Of a stretch of 64,000 nucleotides of DNA, positions 35,581 to 43,380 are shown piece by piece. A program made the position numbers and the translations under genes. The notes under the pieces were generated by a model. It made no database searches, was not told where the DNA came from, and saw only the letters and a list, made by a program, of their open reading frames with translations. Source of the DNA: Sphingomonas sp. CL5.1 (lineage in GTDB: Bacteria; Pseudomonadota; Alphaproteobacteria; Sphingomonadales; Sphingomonadaceae); assembly GCF_013344685.1 (NCBI RefSeq), contig NZ_CP050137.1, positions 2,287,001 through 2,351,000 on the forward strand, in the 5' to 3' direction. Position 1 is the stretch's first letter, and the number at the start of each line of letters is the position of its first letter.

Positions 35581-37219
35581 CATGTTCGAGGGAAAGCGCG
35601 TCGTTATCTATGCACGCGTCTCGACAACGCGGCAGGAGAAAAACGACCTGTCGTTGCCCGACCAGATCGACACCGCGGAAAGGTGGATCGACGAAGCCGG
35701 AGCCAGAAAAACCAGGATTTACTCCGAAGCAGGCAGCGCGACCGACGACAATCGGCCTGAATTCCAGAAGATGATCACCTGGATCGAGAGTGACGAACAT
35801 CCCGTCGACATCATCCTCGTTCACAGCCTCTCAAGACTTTTCAGAAACGCGCTCGATTTCATGCAGTATCGCGAGCGCCTGCGCTGCAAGAAGATCAGAA
35901 TTATCTCAGTCACCCAGAATTTCGGCGACGATCCCGCCTCCGACATGGCCGTCGCCATGCTCGCCATCTTCGACGAATATCACTCGGCCGAGAACGCCAA
36001 GCATGTTCGGCGCGCGATGGTCGCCAACGCCGTGAACGGCTTTTGGAACGGTCAGACCCCGCCCCTCGGCTTTCGCACCTATGCCGTTCCCCAGCCGCGC
36101 GGCAAGGATCGCAAGAAGCTCGAGCATGACCCCGAGACCGTCGATCTCGTCCGCTATATGTTCAAAACCTATCTGGAGGGCACGGCCGATGGCCCCGTGG
36201 GCGTCACCACGCTTGCCGACCATCTCAACCAGCGCGGCGAGCGCATTCAGGGCAAAGAGTTCAGCCATTCGAGGGTCCACGACATTCTGACGAACACGGC
36301 ATACATCGGTTATGTCATTTACAATCGCCGATGCTCACGCACCGGTGAAGTTCGACCGGAAACGGAATGGGTTCCCATCCCCGTGCCGCCAATCATCAGC
36401 GAAGAGACCTTCTACGCCGTCCGTAAGCAGATGGCAGATCGCGATCCGAAAATGGGCGTCGATGCAGAGAAGACCAACACAAGCCTCCTCACCAAGCGCG
36501 CCGTCTGTGGCTGTGGCAACGATGGTTGCGGGTCCACGATGGGGGCACGAACCGGAGGCTCCGGCCGGCATAGCTATTACGCCTGTCTGGGCCGCGCGAA
36601 TAAGGGCTCGACGAAGTGTCAGGGCCGGTGGGTTCCGAGAATGGAACTCGATACGATCGTCACCGACGCTGTAGCCGACCATCTCTCTCAGCCCGAGCGA
36701 CTCAACGCGCTCCTGCAGACCTGGCTTGATCGTTCCGCAACTGCGGTTGCGGAGCGCAAAGCGGAATTGAAGCGTCTTCGCGCCCGCCTGACGGCATTGG
36801 ACGGCGAGAGCGCACTGGTTATCAAGCTCGTCCGCAACAAGACCTTCAGTCCGGACGATCCCCACATCGCCAGTGAGGTCGCCAACATTCGAGCACAACG
36901 CATGAGCACTCAGGCCAACGTCGATGTTCTTGAACATCAGCTCGAAGCTGAAAATCGCCGCATCACCCCAGAGATCGTCACCAGATTCGGCGATCTCCTC
37001 CGGCAGAAGCTGCGAGGCCCGGACCCGCGGGTGCGGCGTGAGTATATCCAGTTGCTGGTCGAACGTGTCGAAGTGGGAGACCAGAATATCCGTATCACCG
37101 GCAGAAATACCGCCCTCGAAAGGGCGGTGATCGCATCCCAAAAGCCGGACACTGCTGTGCCCAAAGCTGACCGGAAATGGTGCGCCCGGCAGGATTCGAA
37201 CCTGCGGCCCCAAGCTTAG
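35570..37219 (+). CDS. Large serine recombinase (element integrase) running into tRNA-Arg
   Basis: 549 aa from the ATG at 35570, with GGAG upstream. The resolvase domain starts VVIYARVSTTRQ with nucleophile S18, followed by SLSRLFRNALDF. A Recombinase domain (about residues 160-290), a zinc ribbon (CGCGNDGCGS...YYACLG...KCQGRW) and a coiled-coil C-terminal region complete the large serine integrase layout. The last 14 codons lie within the tRNA gene read in antisense, ending WCARQDSNLRPQA, and the TAG overlaps the anticodon. In an excised circle this tail would be replaced by other sequence. Confidence 0.92.
   Translation: MANDMFEGKRVVIYARVSTTRQEKNDLSLPDQIDTAERWIDEAGARKTRIYSEAGSATDDNRPEFQKMITWIESDEHPVDIILVHSLSRLFRNALDFMQYRERLRCKKIRIISVTQNFGDDPASDMAVAMLAIFDEYHSAENAKHVRRAMVANAVNGFWNGQTPPLGFRTYAVPQPRGKDRKKLEHDPETVDLVRYMFKTYLEGTADGPVGVTTLADHLNQRGERIQGKEFSHSRVHDILTNTAYIGYVIYNRRCSRTGEVRPETEWVPIPVPPIISEETFYAVRKQMADRDPKMGVDAEKTNTSLLTKRAVCGCGNDGCGSTMGARTGGSGRHSYYACLGRANKGSTKCQGRWVPRMELDTIVTDAVADHLSQPERLNALLQTWLDRSATAVAERKAELKRLRARLTALDGESALVIKLVRNKTFSPDDPHIASEVANIRAQRMSTQANVDVLEHQLEAENRRITPEIVTRFGDLLRQKLRGPDPRVRREYIQLLVERVEVGDQNIRITGRNTALERAVIASQKPDTAVPKADRKWCARQDSNLRPQA
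37174..37191. repeat. Candidate right attachment site at the tRNA-Arg 3' end
   Basis: GAAATGGTGCGCCCGGCA contains the CCA end and acceptor stem of tRNA-Arg (antisense). It matches the left copy at 15223-15240 with two transitions. The tRNA itself is intact on this side. Confidence 0.6.
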
Positions 37220-37254
37220 AAGGCTCGTGCTCTATCCAACTGAGCTACGGGCGC
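37178..37254 (-). tRNA. tRNA-Arg, anticodon UCU
   Basis: 77 bases including an encoded CCA (37178-37180). Read on the minus strand it begins GCGCCCGTAGCTCAGTTGG and folds as a normal cloverleaf, with the 7-bp acceptor stem GCGCCCG/CGGGCGC and T-arm around GGTTCGAATCC. The anticodon loop is CTTCTAA with TCT at 37218-37220. Its 3' half doubles as the end of the recombinase frame on the opposite strand. Confidence 0.97.
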
Positions 37255-37314
37255 GCACGCGGATGCGCCTAGCGCGGATTGCGGGCGGGCGAAACTGGTT
37301 GCATCATCGCGATC

Positions 37315-38064
37315 ATGGACGGGGACGAGGACCAGCCGCTGCGGGCGGTGGATGCGCGGGCGGTGGCCGGGGGCCATTTCCGCTATTTCGATTTCGTGAT
37401 GGCGGCGTTCGTCACCATCCTGCTGCTCTCGAACGTGATCGGCGCGGGCAAGCGGGCGGTGATCGACCTGCCCGGAATCGGCCCGTGGCCGTTCGGCGCG
37501 GGCATATTGTTCTTCCCGGTGAGCTACGTCCTCGGCGACGTGCTGACCGAGGTGTACGGCTATGCCCGCGCGCGGCGCTGCATCTGGGCGGGCTTCGGCG
37601 CGATGATCTTCATGGTGTTCATGTCGTGGGTGGTCGTCGCGCTGCCGCCGGACGTCGGCTGGACCGGGCAGGCCGCCTATGAAAGCGTGTTCGGGCAGGT
37701 GCCGCGCATCGTCGCCGCATCGATCTGCGCCTTCTGGGCCGGCGAGTTCGCCAACAGCTTCGTCCTCGCCAAGATGAAGATCTGGACCGAGGGCAAATAC
37801 CTCTGGACGCGCACGATCGGCAGCACCGTGGTGGGGCAGGGGGTGGACAGCCTGATCTTCTACCCGCTCGCCTTCCTCGGCGCGCCGGACTGGCCGGTCC
37901 ATGCGATGCTGCTGGTGATGCTGAGCCAGTTCGTGCTCAAGGTGTCGTGGGAGGTGCTGCTGACGCCGTTCACCTATGCGGTGGTCGGCTTCCTGAAACG
38001 GCGCGAGGGCGTGGACGTGTATGATCGCCACACCGATTTCACGCCGTTCCGGGCGAAGGTTTGA
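37315..38064 (+). CDS. yhhQ: Queuosine precursor transporter family (YhhQ/VUT) membrane protein
   Basis: 249 aa from the ATG at 37315; a longer in-frame reading starts at 37279 just after the tRNA. Six hydrophobic segments are seen. Conserved landmarks are ILLLSNVIGAGK, FPVSYVLGDVLTEVYGY and IGSTVVGQGVDSLIFYPLAF. The family imports queuosine precursors (preQ0/preQ1) across the inner membrane. It is the first backbone gene after the island, reading away from it. Confidence 0.9.
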   Translation: MDGDEDQPLRAVDARAVAGGHFRYFDFVMAAFVTILLLSNVIGAGKRAVIDLPGIGPWPFGAGILFFPVSYVLGDVLTEVYGYARARRCIWAGFGAMIFMVFMSWVVVALPPDVGWTGQAAYESVFGQVPRIVAASICAFWAGEFANSFVLAKMKIWTEGKYLWTRTIGSTVVGQGVDSLIFYPLAFLGAPDWPVHAMLLVMLSQFVLKVSWEVLLTPFTYAVVGFLKRREGVDVYDRHTDFTPFRAKV

Positions 38065-38070
38065 GGGCAG

Positions 38071-38095
38071 GGGGGAGAGGCAGTTGCTCTCCCCC
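38071..38095. terminator. Bidirectional terminator between yhhQ and thiolase
   Basis: GGGGGAGAG (38071-38079) and CTCTCCCCC (38087-38095) form a perfect 9-bp stem with a 7-base loop. It lies in the 38-bp gap between two convergent stop codons. No U-run is present on either side. Confidence 0.65.
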
Positions 38096-38102
38096 GCGCC
38101 GA

Positions 38103-39290
38103 TCAGTCCACCAGTTCCAGCGCGACCGCCGTCGCCTCGCCGCCGCCGATGCACAGCGACGCGACGCCCTTCCGGCCGCCGCGATTCTGGAGCGCGGCGA
38201 TCAGCGTTGCGATGATCCGCGCGCCGGACGCGCCGATCGGATGGCCCAGCGCGGTCGCGCCGCCGTTGACGTTGACCCTGGCGTGATCCAGCCCGAGATC
38301 GTGCATCGCGATCATCGAGACGCAAGCGAATGCCTCGTTCACCTCGAACAGATCGACGTCGGCGGCCTTCCAGCCGGCTCGGTCCAGCACCTTGCGGATC
38401 GCGTCGACCGGCGCGGTGGTGAACTTCGCCGGCTGATGCGCATGGGCGGCGGTGGCGACGATGCGCGCGACCGGCTTCAGCCCCTTTTCAGCGGCGACGC
38501 TCTCGCGCGTCAGCACCAGCGCGGCCGCGCCGTCCGAGATCGAGGAAGCGTTGGCGGCGGTGATCGTGCCGTCCTTGGCGAAAGCCGGCTTGAGGCCGGG
38601 GATCTTGGAGGGGTCGCCCTTCAGCGGCTGTTCGTCCTTGTCGACCGTCTCGACGCCCTTGCGGCCCTTCACCTCGACGGCGACGATCTCGCGATCGAAC
38701 GCGCCGGACTTCTGCGCCTCCTGCGCGCGGGTGAGCGAGGCGATGGCGTAATCGTCCTGCGCGGTGCGGGTGAACTGATATTCGCCGGCGGTCTCCTCCG
38801 CGAACACGCCCATCGCCTTGCCCGGCTCATAAGCGTCCTCCAGCCCGTCGAGGAACATGTGATCCATCACCCGGTCATGCCCGAGCCGCGCGCCGGAGCG
38901 GTGCTTCTGGAGCAGATAGGGGGCGTTGGTCATGCTCTCCATGCCGCCGGTGACGATGAGGTCGACCGTGCCGGCGGTAAGCGCCTCCGCGCCCATGATC
39001 GCCGCCTGCATGCCCGATCCGCACATCTTGTTGACGGTGGTCGCCTCGACCGATTGCGGCAGGCCGGCCTTGAGCGCCGCCTGACGCGCCGGGGCCTGGC
39101 CCAGACCGGCCGGAAGCACGCAGCCCATGTAGATGCGCTCGACATCCGCGCCGTCCACGCCCGCGCGCTCGACGGCGGCCTTCACGGCGGTGGCGCCCAG
39201 CTCGGTCGCGGACGCACCCGAAAGGCTGCCCTGGAACGACCCCATCGGGGTGCGGGCATAGGAAAGAATCACGACGGGATCGGTGGCCAT
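38103..39290 (-). CDS. Acetyl-CoA acetyltransferase (thiolase)
   Basis: 395 aa from the ATG at 39290. The catalytic residues are C90 (NKMCGSGMQ), a histidine in GGATALGHPIGASGAR and a cysteine in CIGGGEA near the end. NEAFA is also conserved. Length and motifs fit biosynthetic thiolases (PhaA/AtoB type) that condense two acetyl-CoA to acetoacetyl-CoA, for polyhydroxybutyrate or ketone-body routes. No PHB synthase gene is adjacent, so the exact pathway is open. It is transcribed alone. Confidence 0.93.
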   Translation of the reverse strand: MATDPVVILSYARTPMGSFQGSLSGASATELGATAVKAAVERAGVDGADVERIYMGCVLPAGLGQAPARQAALKAGLPQSVEATTVNKMCGSGMQAAIMGAEALTAGTVDLIVTGGMESMTNAPYLLQKHRSGARLGHDRVMDHMFLDGLEDAYEPGKAMGVFAEETAGEYQFTRTAQDDYAIASLTRAQEAQKSGAFDREIVAVEVKGRKGVETVDKDEQPLKGDPSKIPGLKPAFAKDGTITAANASSISDGAAALVLTRESVAAEKGLKPVARIVATAAHAHQPAKFTTAPVDAIRKVLDRAGWKAADVDLFEVNEAFACVSMIAMHDLGLDHARVNVNGGATALGHPIGASGARIIATLIAALQNRGGRKGVASLCIGGGEATAVALELVD

Positions 39291-39360
39291 TTCGCTGCTC
39301 CGTAAGTTTGAGCGCGATCTAGTCGGCGACGGCGCGCTTTTCAAACGATAGGAGAACGGA

Positions 39361-39612
39361 ATGGAGATACTGATCCAGTCGCTGAAATGGGCCGCCTCGA
39401 TCAGCGGGACGATCGCCGCCTTCATGGTGTCGCTGGACAGTGGCCGGAAGGTGACCGGCTGGGGCTTCGTGATCTTCGTCGGCTCGTCGATCGCGTGGAT
39501 CGCCGGTGCGGCGTTGACCCGCGACTGGGCGCTGGGCACGCAGAATGTCGTGCTGTTCGGGATCAACCTGTTCGGCGTCTATCGCTATCTGGTGCGCAAG
39601 CGTGCCGTTTGA
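39361..39612 (+). CDS. Small membrane protein of unknown function
   Basis: 83 aa with three hydrophobic stretches (SISGTIAAFMVSL, WGFVIFVGSSIAWIAGAAL, VVLFGINLFGVYRYLV) and a basic C-terminus (RKRAV). No family recognised with confidence. It overlaps the GTG start of the prepilin peptidase by 11 bp and an ATG with GGAGAACGGA lies at its own start, so expression is likely. Confidence 0.65.
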   Translation: MEILIQSLKWAASISGTIAAFMVSLDSGRKVTGWGFVIFVGSSIAWIAGAALTRDWALGTQNVVLFGINLFGVYRYLVRKRAV

Positions 39613-40357
39613 GGCCTTGTGGTCGCTGCTGCTGTTCGCCGGAGGGGCGGTAGCGGGGAGCTTCCTCGCGACGATCGTGATCCGCTGGCCCGAAGGGCGC
39701 GGCGTGACGCATGGCCGATCCGCCTGCGATTCCTGCGGGCATCGGCTGGGTGCGGGTGAGCTTGTCCCGCTGCTGAGCGTGCTGGCGTTGCACGGGCGCT
39801 GCCGTACATGCGGCGCGGCGATCGACCGGCGGCATTGGCAGATCGAGCTGGGGTGCGCGCTGATCGGCGCGCTGGCGGGCTATGTCGCGCCGGGAATCGC
39901 TGGCTTGGCGGGAGCGCTGTTCGGCTGGCTGCTGCTGACGCTCGCCGCGCTCGACGTCGCGGCGCTGTGGCTGCCGGACGCGCTGACCGGCGCACTGGCG
40001 CTGGCTGGGCTGGCGGCGGGGGCGCTGGATATCACGCCACTGCTGGAGGAGCGGCTGCTCGGCGGCGTCGCGGGGTTCGCGAGCCTGTGGACGATCGCGG
40101 CGCTCTACCGGCTGCTCCGAAAGCGCGAGGGGCTGGGCGGAGGCGACCCCAAGCTGCTTGGCGCGATCGGGCTGTGGCTCGGCTGGCGGCTGCTGCCCGC
40201 CGTGGTGGTGCTGGCCGCTTTGGTCGGGTTGGGGCTGGCGCTGTTCGAGCGGATGCGCGGGCGGCCGCTCTCCAGCGATGCGCGGCTGCCGTTCGGCGCG
40301 TTCCTCGCCGTCGCGGCTTATCCCGCATGGCTGATGATGATAGGGATGGCCGCATGA
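39602..40357 (+). CDS. Prepilin peptidase (type IV leader peptidase)
   Basis: 251 aa from a GTG at 39602. The N-terminal cytoplasmic loop has the zinc cysteines (CDSCGHRL and CRTCG). The two catalytic aspartates are visible in LDVAALWLPDALT and in GGGDPKLLG (the GxGD motif), among seven to eight membrane helices. It cleaves and may N-methylate type IV prepilins or type II secretion pseudopilins at the inner membrane. No pilus or secretion genes lie nearby. It is coupled downstream to a small secreted protein. Confidence 0.9.
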   Translation: MPFEALWSLLLFAGGAVAGSFLATIVIRWPEGRGVTHGRSACDSCGHRLGAGELVPLLSVLALHGRCRTCGAAIDRRHWQIELGCALIGALAGYVAPGIAGLAGALFGWLLLTLAALDVAALWLPDALTGALALAGLAAGALDITPLLEERLLGGVAGFASLWTIAALYRLLRKREGLGGGDPKLLGAIGLWLGWRLLPAVVVLAALVGLGLALFERMRGRPLSSDARLPFGAFLAVAAYPAWLMMIGMAA

Positions 40358-40791
40358 TCGCGCTCCTCCTCGCGCTGCTTGCCGATCCGCCCCCTCCACT
40401 GCCGGCGTCGATCGACGGCTCGCCGATCAGCGGCCTCGCCACGCAATCGCTGCCCGCGCGCGGTTGCGCCGCTTATCTGTTCTCCACCGGTTCGACCCGT
40501 GTGCTCGCCGCGATGGCGATGGCGGACCCGGCCGGCATCCGGCTCGCGCTGGACGGCGTCGTGGCGGACTATCCGCGCGTCGGGCAAAGCGGATCGCCCG
40601 ATCTCGGCTTCGCGCCGGTCAGCGAATATCGGCTGGGCGAGGTGACGGTGCGGCTCGAACTGGCCGTCACCCACCGCGCCGATCTTGCCGACGGCGCATT
40701 GATCTCCTCGGCGACGCTGAGGATCGACCGCGGCGCGAAGGATGGTATCATCATGCCGCTCGGCGGCCTGATCGGCTGCGCGAAGAAATAG
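40354..40791 (+). CDS. Small exported hypothetical protein
   Basis: 145 aa, ATG overlapping the end of the prepilin peptidase gene. The N-terminus MIALLLALLADPPPPLPA is hydrophobic and could be a signal peptide. Then comes a domain with three cysteines (two near CAAYLF and IGCAKK). No recognised family. Coupling to the peptidase may indicate a common process, but the sequence does not look like a pilin. Confidence 0.6.
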   Translation: MIALLLALLADPPPPLPASIDGSPISGLATQSLPARGCAAYLFSTGSTRVLAAMAMADPAGIRLALDGVVADYPRVGQSGSPDLGFAPVSEYRLGEVTVRLELAVTHRADLADGALISSATLRIDRGAKDGIIMPLGGLIGCAKK

Positions 40792-40804
40792 CAGGAGGGG
40801 CAGG

Positions 40805-42211
40805 ATGCAGGAGATACTGGCGGCGCAGCGCGAGAGCTTCATGGCGGCGCTGCCCGAGCCGCTTGCGTTGCGCAAGGACCGACTGAAGCGGGCGGCGGCG
40901 ATGATCCGCGACCATGCGCAACGCTTCTGCGACGCGCTGTCGGAGGATTTCGGGCACCGTAGCGCCGATCAGACGATGGTGACGGATATCGCCGGATCGA
41001 TCGGCCCGATCAATCACGCGCTCAAGCATCTCGATCGCTGGGCGAAGCGCGACCGGCGGCCGGTGCAATTCCCGCTCGGGCTGCTCGGCGCGCGGGCGTG
41101 GGTGGAATACCAGCCCAAGGGCGTGATCGGCGTGATCGCGCCGTGGAACTTCCCGGTGAACCTGGTGATGGCGCCGCTCGCTGGCGTGTTCGCGGCGGGC
41201 AATCGCGCGATGGTGAAGACCAGCGAATTCACCCCCGCGACAGCGGCGCTGTTCGAGGAGATCGTCGGGAAATATTTCGACCGCACCGAACTGGCGTTCG
41301 TCTCCGGCGGGCCGGAGGTGGGCAAGGCGTTCGCCGAGCTGCCGTTCGATCACCTGCTGTTCACCGGCGCGACCGGCATCGGCCGGCATATCCTCCACGC
41401 GGCGGCGGACAATCTGACGCCGGTGACGCTGGAACTGGGCGGCAAGTCGCCGGTGATCGTCGGCAAGGGCGCCGATCTGGCGCAGGTCGGGCAGCGGGTG
41501 GCGCTGGGCAAGATGCTCAACGCCGGGCAGATCTGCCTCGCGCCCGATTACGTGCTGGTGCCTTCGGAGCGGGAAGGGGAACTGGTCGACAGCCTGCAGA
41601 ATGCGGCGACCGCGATGTACCCGACGCTGGTGTCGAACCCGGACTATACGAGCGTCGTCAACGACCGGCACTTCCAGCGGCTCAACGCCTGGATCGACGA
41701 CGCCCGTGCGAAGGGGGCGACGGTGGAGGTGGTCAATCCGGCGGGCGAGGATTTTGCCAGCACCAATTCGCGCAAGATGCCGCTGCACATCGTCCGCGAC
41801 GTGACCGACGACATGACACTGATGCAGGAGGAGATATTCGGCCCCGTCCTGCCGGTGCGCCGCTATGACGGGATCGAGGGCGCGATCGGCGAGGTCAACC
41901 GTCGCGACCGGCCGCTCGGGCTATATTATTTCGGCCCCGATGCGGCGGAGCGTCGCCGCGTGCTCGATCGCACCATCTCCGGCGGGGTCACGCTGGACGA
42001 TGTGGTGTTCCACGTCTCGATGGAGGACCTGCCATTCGGCGGGGTCGGGCCGTCCGGCATGGGCGCCTATCACGGCCGCGACGGCTTCGTGACGTTCAGC
42101 CATCCGAAGGCCGTCTACAAGCAGGCGCGAGTCGATGTGGCGAAGCTGGCGGGACTCAAGCCGCCCTATGGCGCGGCGACTCGCAAGAACGCGGCGCGGC
42201 AGATCGGCTGA
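40805..42211 (+). CDS. Coniferyl-aldehyde-dehydrogenase-like aldehyde dehydrogenase
   Basis: 468 aa. NAD(P)-dependent aldehyde dehydrogenase motifs are present: PWNFPVNL, the glutamate E210 in LELGGKSP and the catalytic cysteine C244 in NAGQICLAPDY. MEDLPFGGVGPSGMGAYHG near the C-terminus is also typical. The overall pattern fits the CalB group that oxidises coniferyl and other aromatic or long-chain aldehydes; the substrate here is inferred only. It follows the preceding gene by 13 bp and is closed by a strong terminator. Confidence 0.9.
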   Translation: MQEILAAQRESFMAALPEPLALRKDRLKRAAAMIRDHAQRFCDALSEDFGHRSADQTMVTDIAGSIGPINHALKHLDRWAKRDRRPVQFPLGLLGARAWVEYQPKGVIGVIAPWNFPVNLVMAPLAGVFAAGNRAMVKTSEFTPATAALFEEIVGKYFDRTELAFVSGGPEVGKAFAELPFDHLLFTGATGIGRHILHAAADNLTPVTLELGGKSPVIVGKGADLAQVGQRVALGKMLNAGQICLAPDYVLVPSEREGELVDSLQNAATAMYPTLVSNPDYTSVVNDRHFQRLNAWIDDARAKGATVEVVNPAGEDFASTNSRKMPLHIVRDVTDDMTLMQEEIFGPVLPVRRYDGIEGAIGEVNRRDRPLGLYYFGPDAAERRRVLDRTISGGVTLDDVVFHVSMEDLPFGGVGPSGMGAYHGRDGFVTFSHPKAVYKQARVDVAKLAGLKPPYGAATRKNAARQIG

Positions 42212-42219
42212 ATTGAAAA

Positions 42220-42241
42220 GGGCGCCCCGGCCGGGGCGCCC
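42220..42241. terminator. Perfect GC palindrome, bidirectional terminator
   Basis: GGGCGCCCCGG immediately followed by CCGGGGCGCCC makes a perfect 22-bp palindrome. It lies between the convergent aldehyde dehydrogenase and DUF465 stop codons. AAAA precedes it, giving a short U-run for the minus-strand transcript. Confidence 0.7.
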
Positions 42242-42249
42242 CGCTTGGC

Positions 42250-42408
42250 TCAATGCGCCAGCGCGATTTCCTCTTTCACGCGCAATTTCTGTTTCTTGAG
42301 GTCCGCCACCAGGTACGTATCGGGCATCGGGCGATGCTCCTCCTCGGCAATGCGCCGGTCCAGAACCGCATGTTTGGCCTCAAGAGCCGAAAGATGCGCA
42401 GTCTGCAT
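42250..42408 (-). CDS. DUF465 (YdcH-type) small protein
   Basis: 52 aa: it begins MQTAHLSALEAKHAVLD and contains the diagnostic HRPMPDTYLVADLKKQKLRVKEEI ending in LAH, of which the central KKQKLRVKEEI is the DUF465 hallmark. The AGGA of AGGAGGTTCC lies upstream on the minus strand. It is a small helical cytoplasmic protein of unknown function, common in alphaproteobacteria. A second copy lies divergently at 42595, separated by a 186-bp promoter region. Confidence 0.85.
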   Translation of the reverse strand: MQTAHLSALEAKHAVLDRRIAEEEHRPMPDTYLVADLKKQKLRVKEEIALAH

Positions 42409-42594
42409 GGCAGGAACCTCCTAGGTCATATTGAAGGGACTAGGGAGTAGAACACTGATCGCGGGAAAAGTCGCCACCGAAATTGCCCGGTTTCGATCGG
42501 GAGCGCCGTCGGCGCGACATTGCGCGTGCGACACGAGAAATTGTCACCCACGCGCGCGCCGCTTCTGCTAGGGACAAAGACGGAGGGTGAGCGG

Positions 42595-42792
42595 GTGGAC
42601 GAGCATGAACTGACGGTGCGGCTGAACGCGTTGCGGATCGAGCATCGCGATCTTGACGCGGCGATCGTCGCGCTGGGCGGTGCCGGCACGGTCGACCAGC
42701 TCCAGATGGCTCGCCTCAAGAAACGCAAGTTGCGCCTGCGTGACGAGATCGCCGCGCTGGAGGATCAACTGATCCCCGACATCATCGCCTGA
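42595..42792 (+). CDS. DUF465 (YdcH-type) small protein, second copy
   Basis: 65 aa from a GTG at 42595, with GGAGGGTGA upstream. RLNALRIEHRDLDAAI and RLKKRKLRLRDEIAALEDQL match the DUF465 pattern of two helices with a basic KKRKLRLRDEI core. Divergent from the first copy at 42408, from which it differs considerably. Function unknown. Confidence 0.8.
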   Translation: MDEHELTVRLNALRIEHRDLDAAIVALGGAGTVDQLQMARLKKRKLRLRDEIAALEDQLIPDIIA

Positions 42793-42909
42793 CGGAGCGG
42801 GAAACGGGGAGTCGGCGCGCCGCCCGCCTGTTTCTGTTCGGGACCGATCTCGCGGATTTCAGGCGTGCTGGCCGTGGCGAAAAATCGCAAAACCTGTCAC
42901 CCATTCGCG

Positions 42910-43371
42910 ATGGGGCGCGGACACTATGATTCGGCGGTGCATCGCCGGCTGATCGACGGACTGTATACAGAGGCGATGCTCCTCGCCGACGAGGCGCGCA
43001 GCTATTTCGACGAGGGCGGACGGGTCGAGCGCGAGGCGTTGCCGCCGATGATGCGCGTCAGCTTCTCGTGCGAATCGCTGAAGGTGACGACGCGGCTGAT
43101 GCACGTCATCGCCTGGCTGCTCACTCAGCGCGCGATCCAGCAGGGCGAGCTTGCCGCGCGTGACGCGCTCGATCCCTCGCGCCGGCTGGGCGCGGCGCCG
43201 GACACCGATGCGGAATTGCTGCGCGGACTTCCCGAGCAGGCGCGGCAGATGATCGCGTCCAGCATTGATCTGCACCGCCGGGTCGCGCGGCTGGATGCGG
43301 CGCAGGTCGCCGGCCTGCCGGACGAAAGCCCCGCGCGGCAGATGCTCGACCGGCTGTCGCTGGTTTTCTGA
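42910..43371 (+). CDS. rcdA: DUF1465 protein, RcdA-like (regulator of CtrA degradation)
   Basis: 153 aa from the ATG at 42910; an in-frame GTG 45 bp upstream is possible. The block DGLYTEAMLLADEARSYFDEGG and RVSFSCESLKVTTRLMHVIAWLLTQRA are the family hallmarks. In Caulobacter RcdA is an adaptor helping ClpXP degrade CtrA at the cell pole. The sphingomonad homologue is assumed to have a similar cell-cycle role. It follows the DUF465 gene and is convergent with the nitronate monooxygenase gene. Confidence 0.85.
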   Translation: MGRGHYDSAVHRRLIDGLYTEAMLLADEARSYFDEGGRVEREALPPMMRVSFSCESLKVTTRLMHVIAWLLTQRAIQQGELAARDALDPSRRLGAAPDTDAELLRGLPEQARQMIASSIDLHRRVARLDAAQVAGLPDESPARQMLDRLSLVF

Positions 43372-43380
43372 GTCCGGGCC

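Larger units (their letters stand above)
15223..37191. mobile_element. Integrative and mobilizable element in tRNA-Arg(UCU), about 22 kb
   Basis: The right end abuts and overlaps the 3' end of tRNA-Arg. The left end is a degenerate copy of that tRNA end, 35 bp after the DUF885 stop codon. Between them lie a large serine recombinase, a MobA/MobL relaxase, a regulator/nuclease/restriction module and unrecognised cargo. Base composition is visibly lower in GC than on either side, most strongly inside mod. No type IV secretion genes are seen, so it would need a helper for transfer. The assignment of both ends is an inference from the repeat and from the gene content changing at each side. Confidence 0.8.

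Noticed and set aside
15223..37191. Complete integrative conjugative element
   Set aside because: A relaxase and integrase are present but no coupling protein or type IV secretion genes, so it can at most be mobilizable.
37255..37314. Upstream start for the YhhQ gene at 37279
   Set aside because: The additional 12 residues are not conserved in type and lie close to the tRNA; the ATG at 37315 fits the family start.
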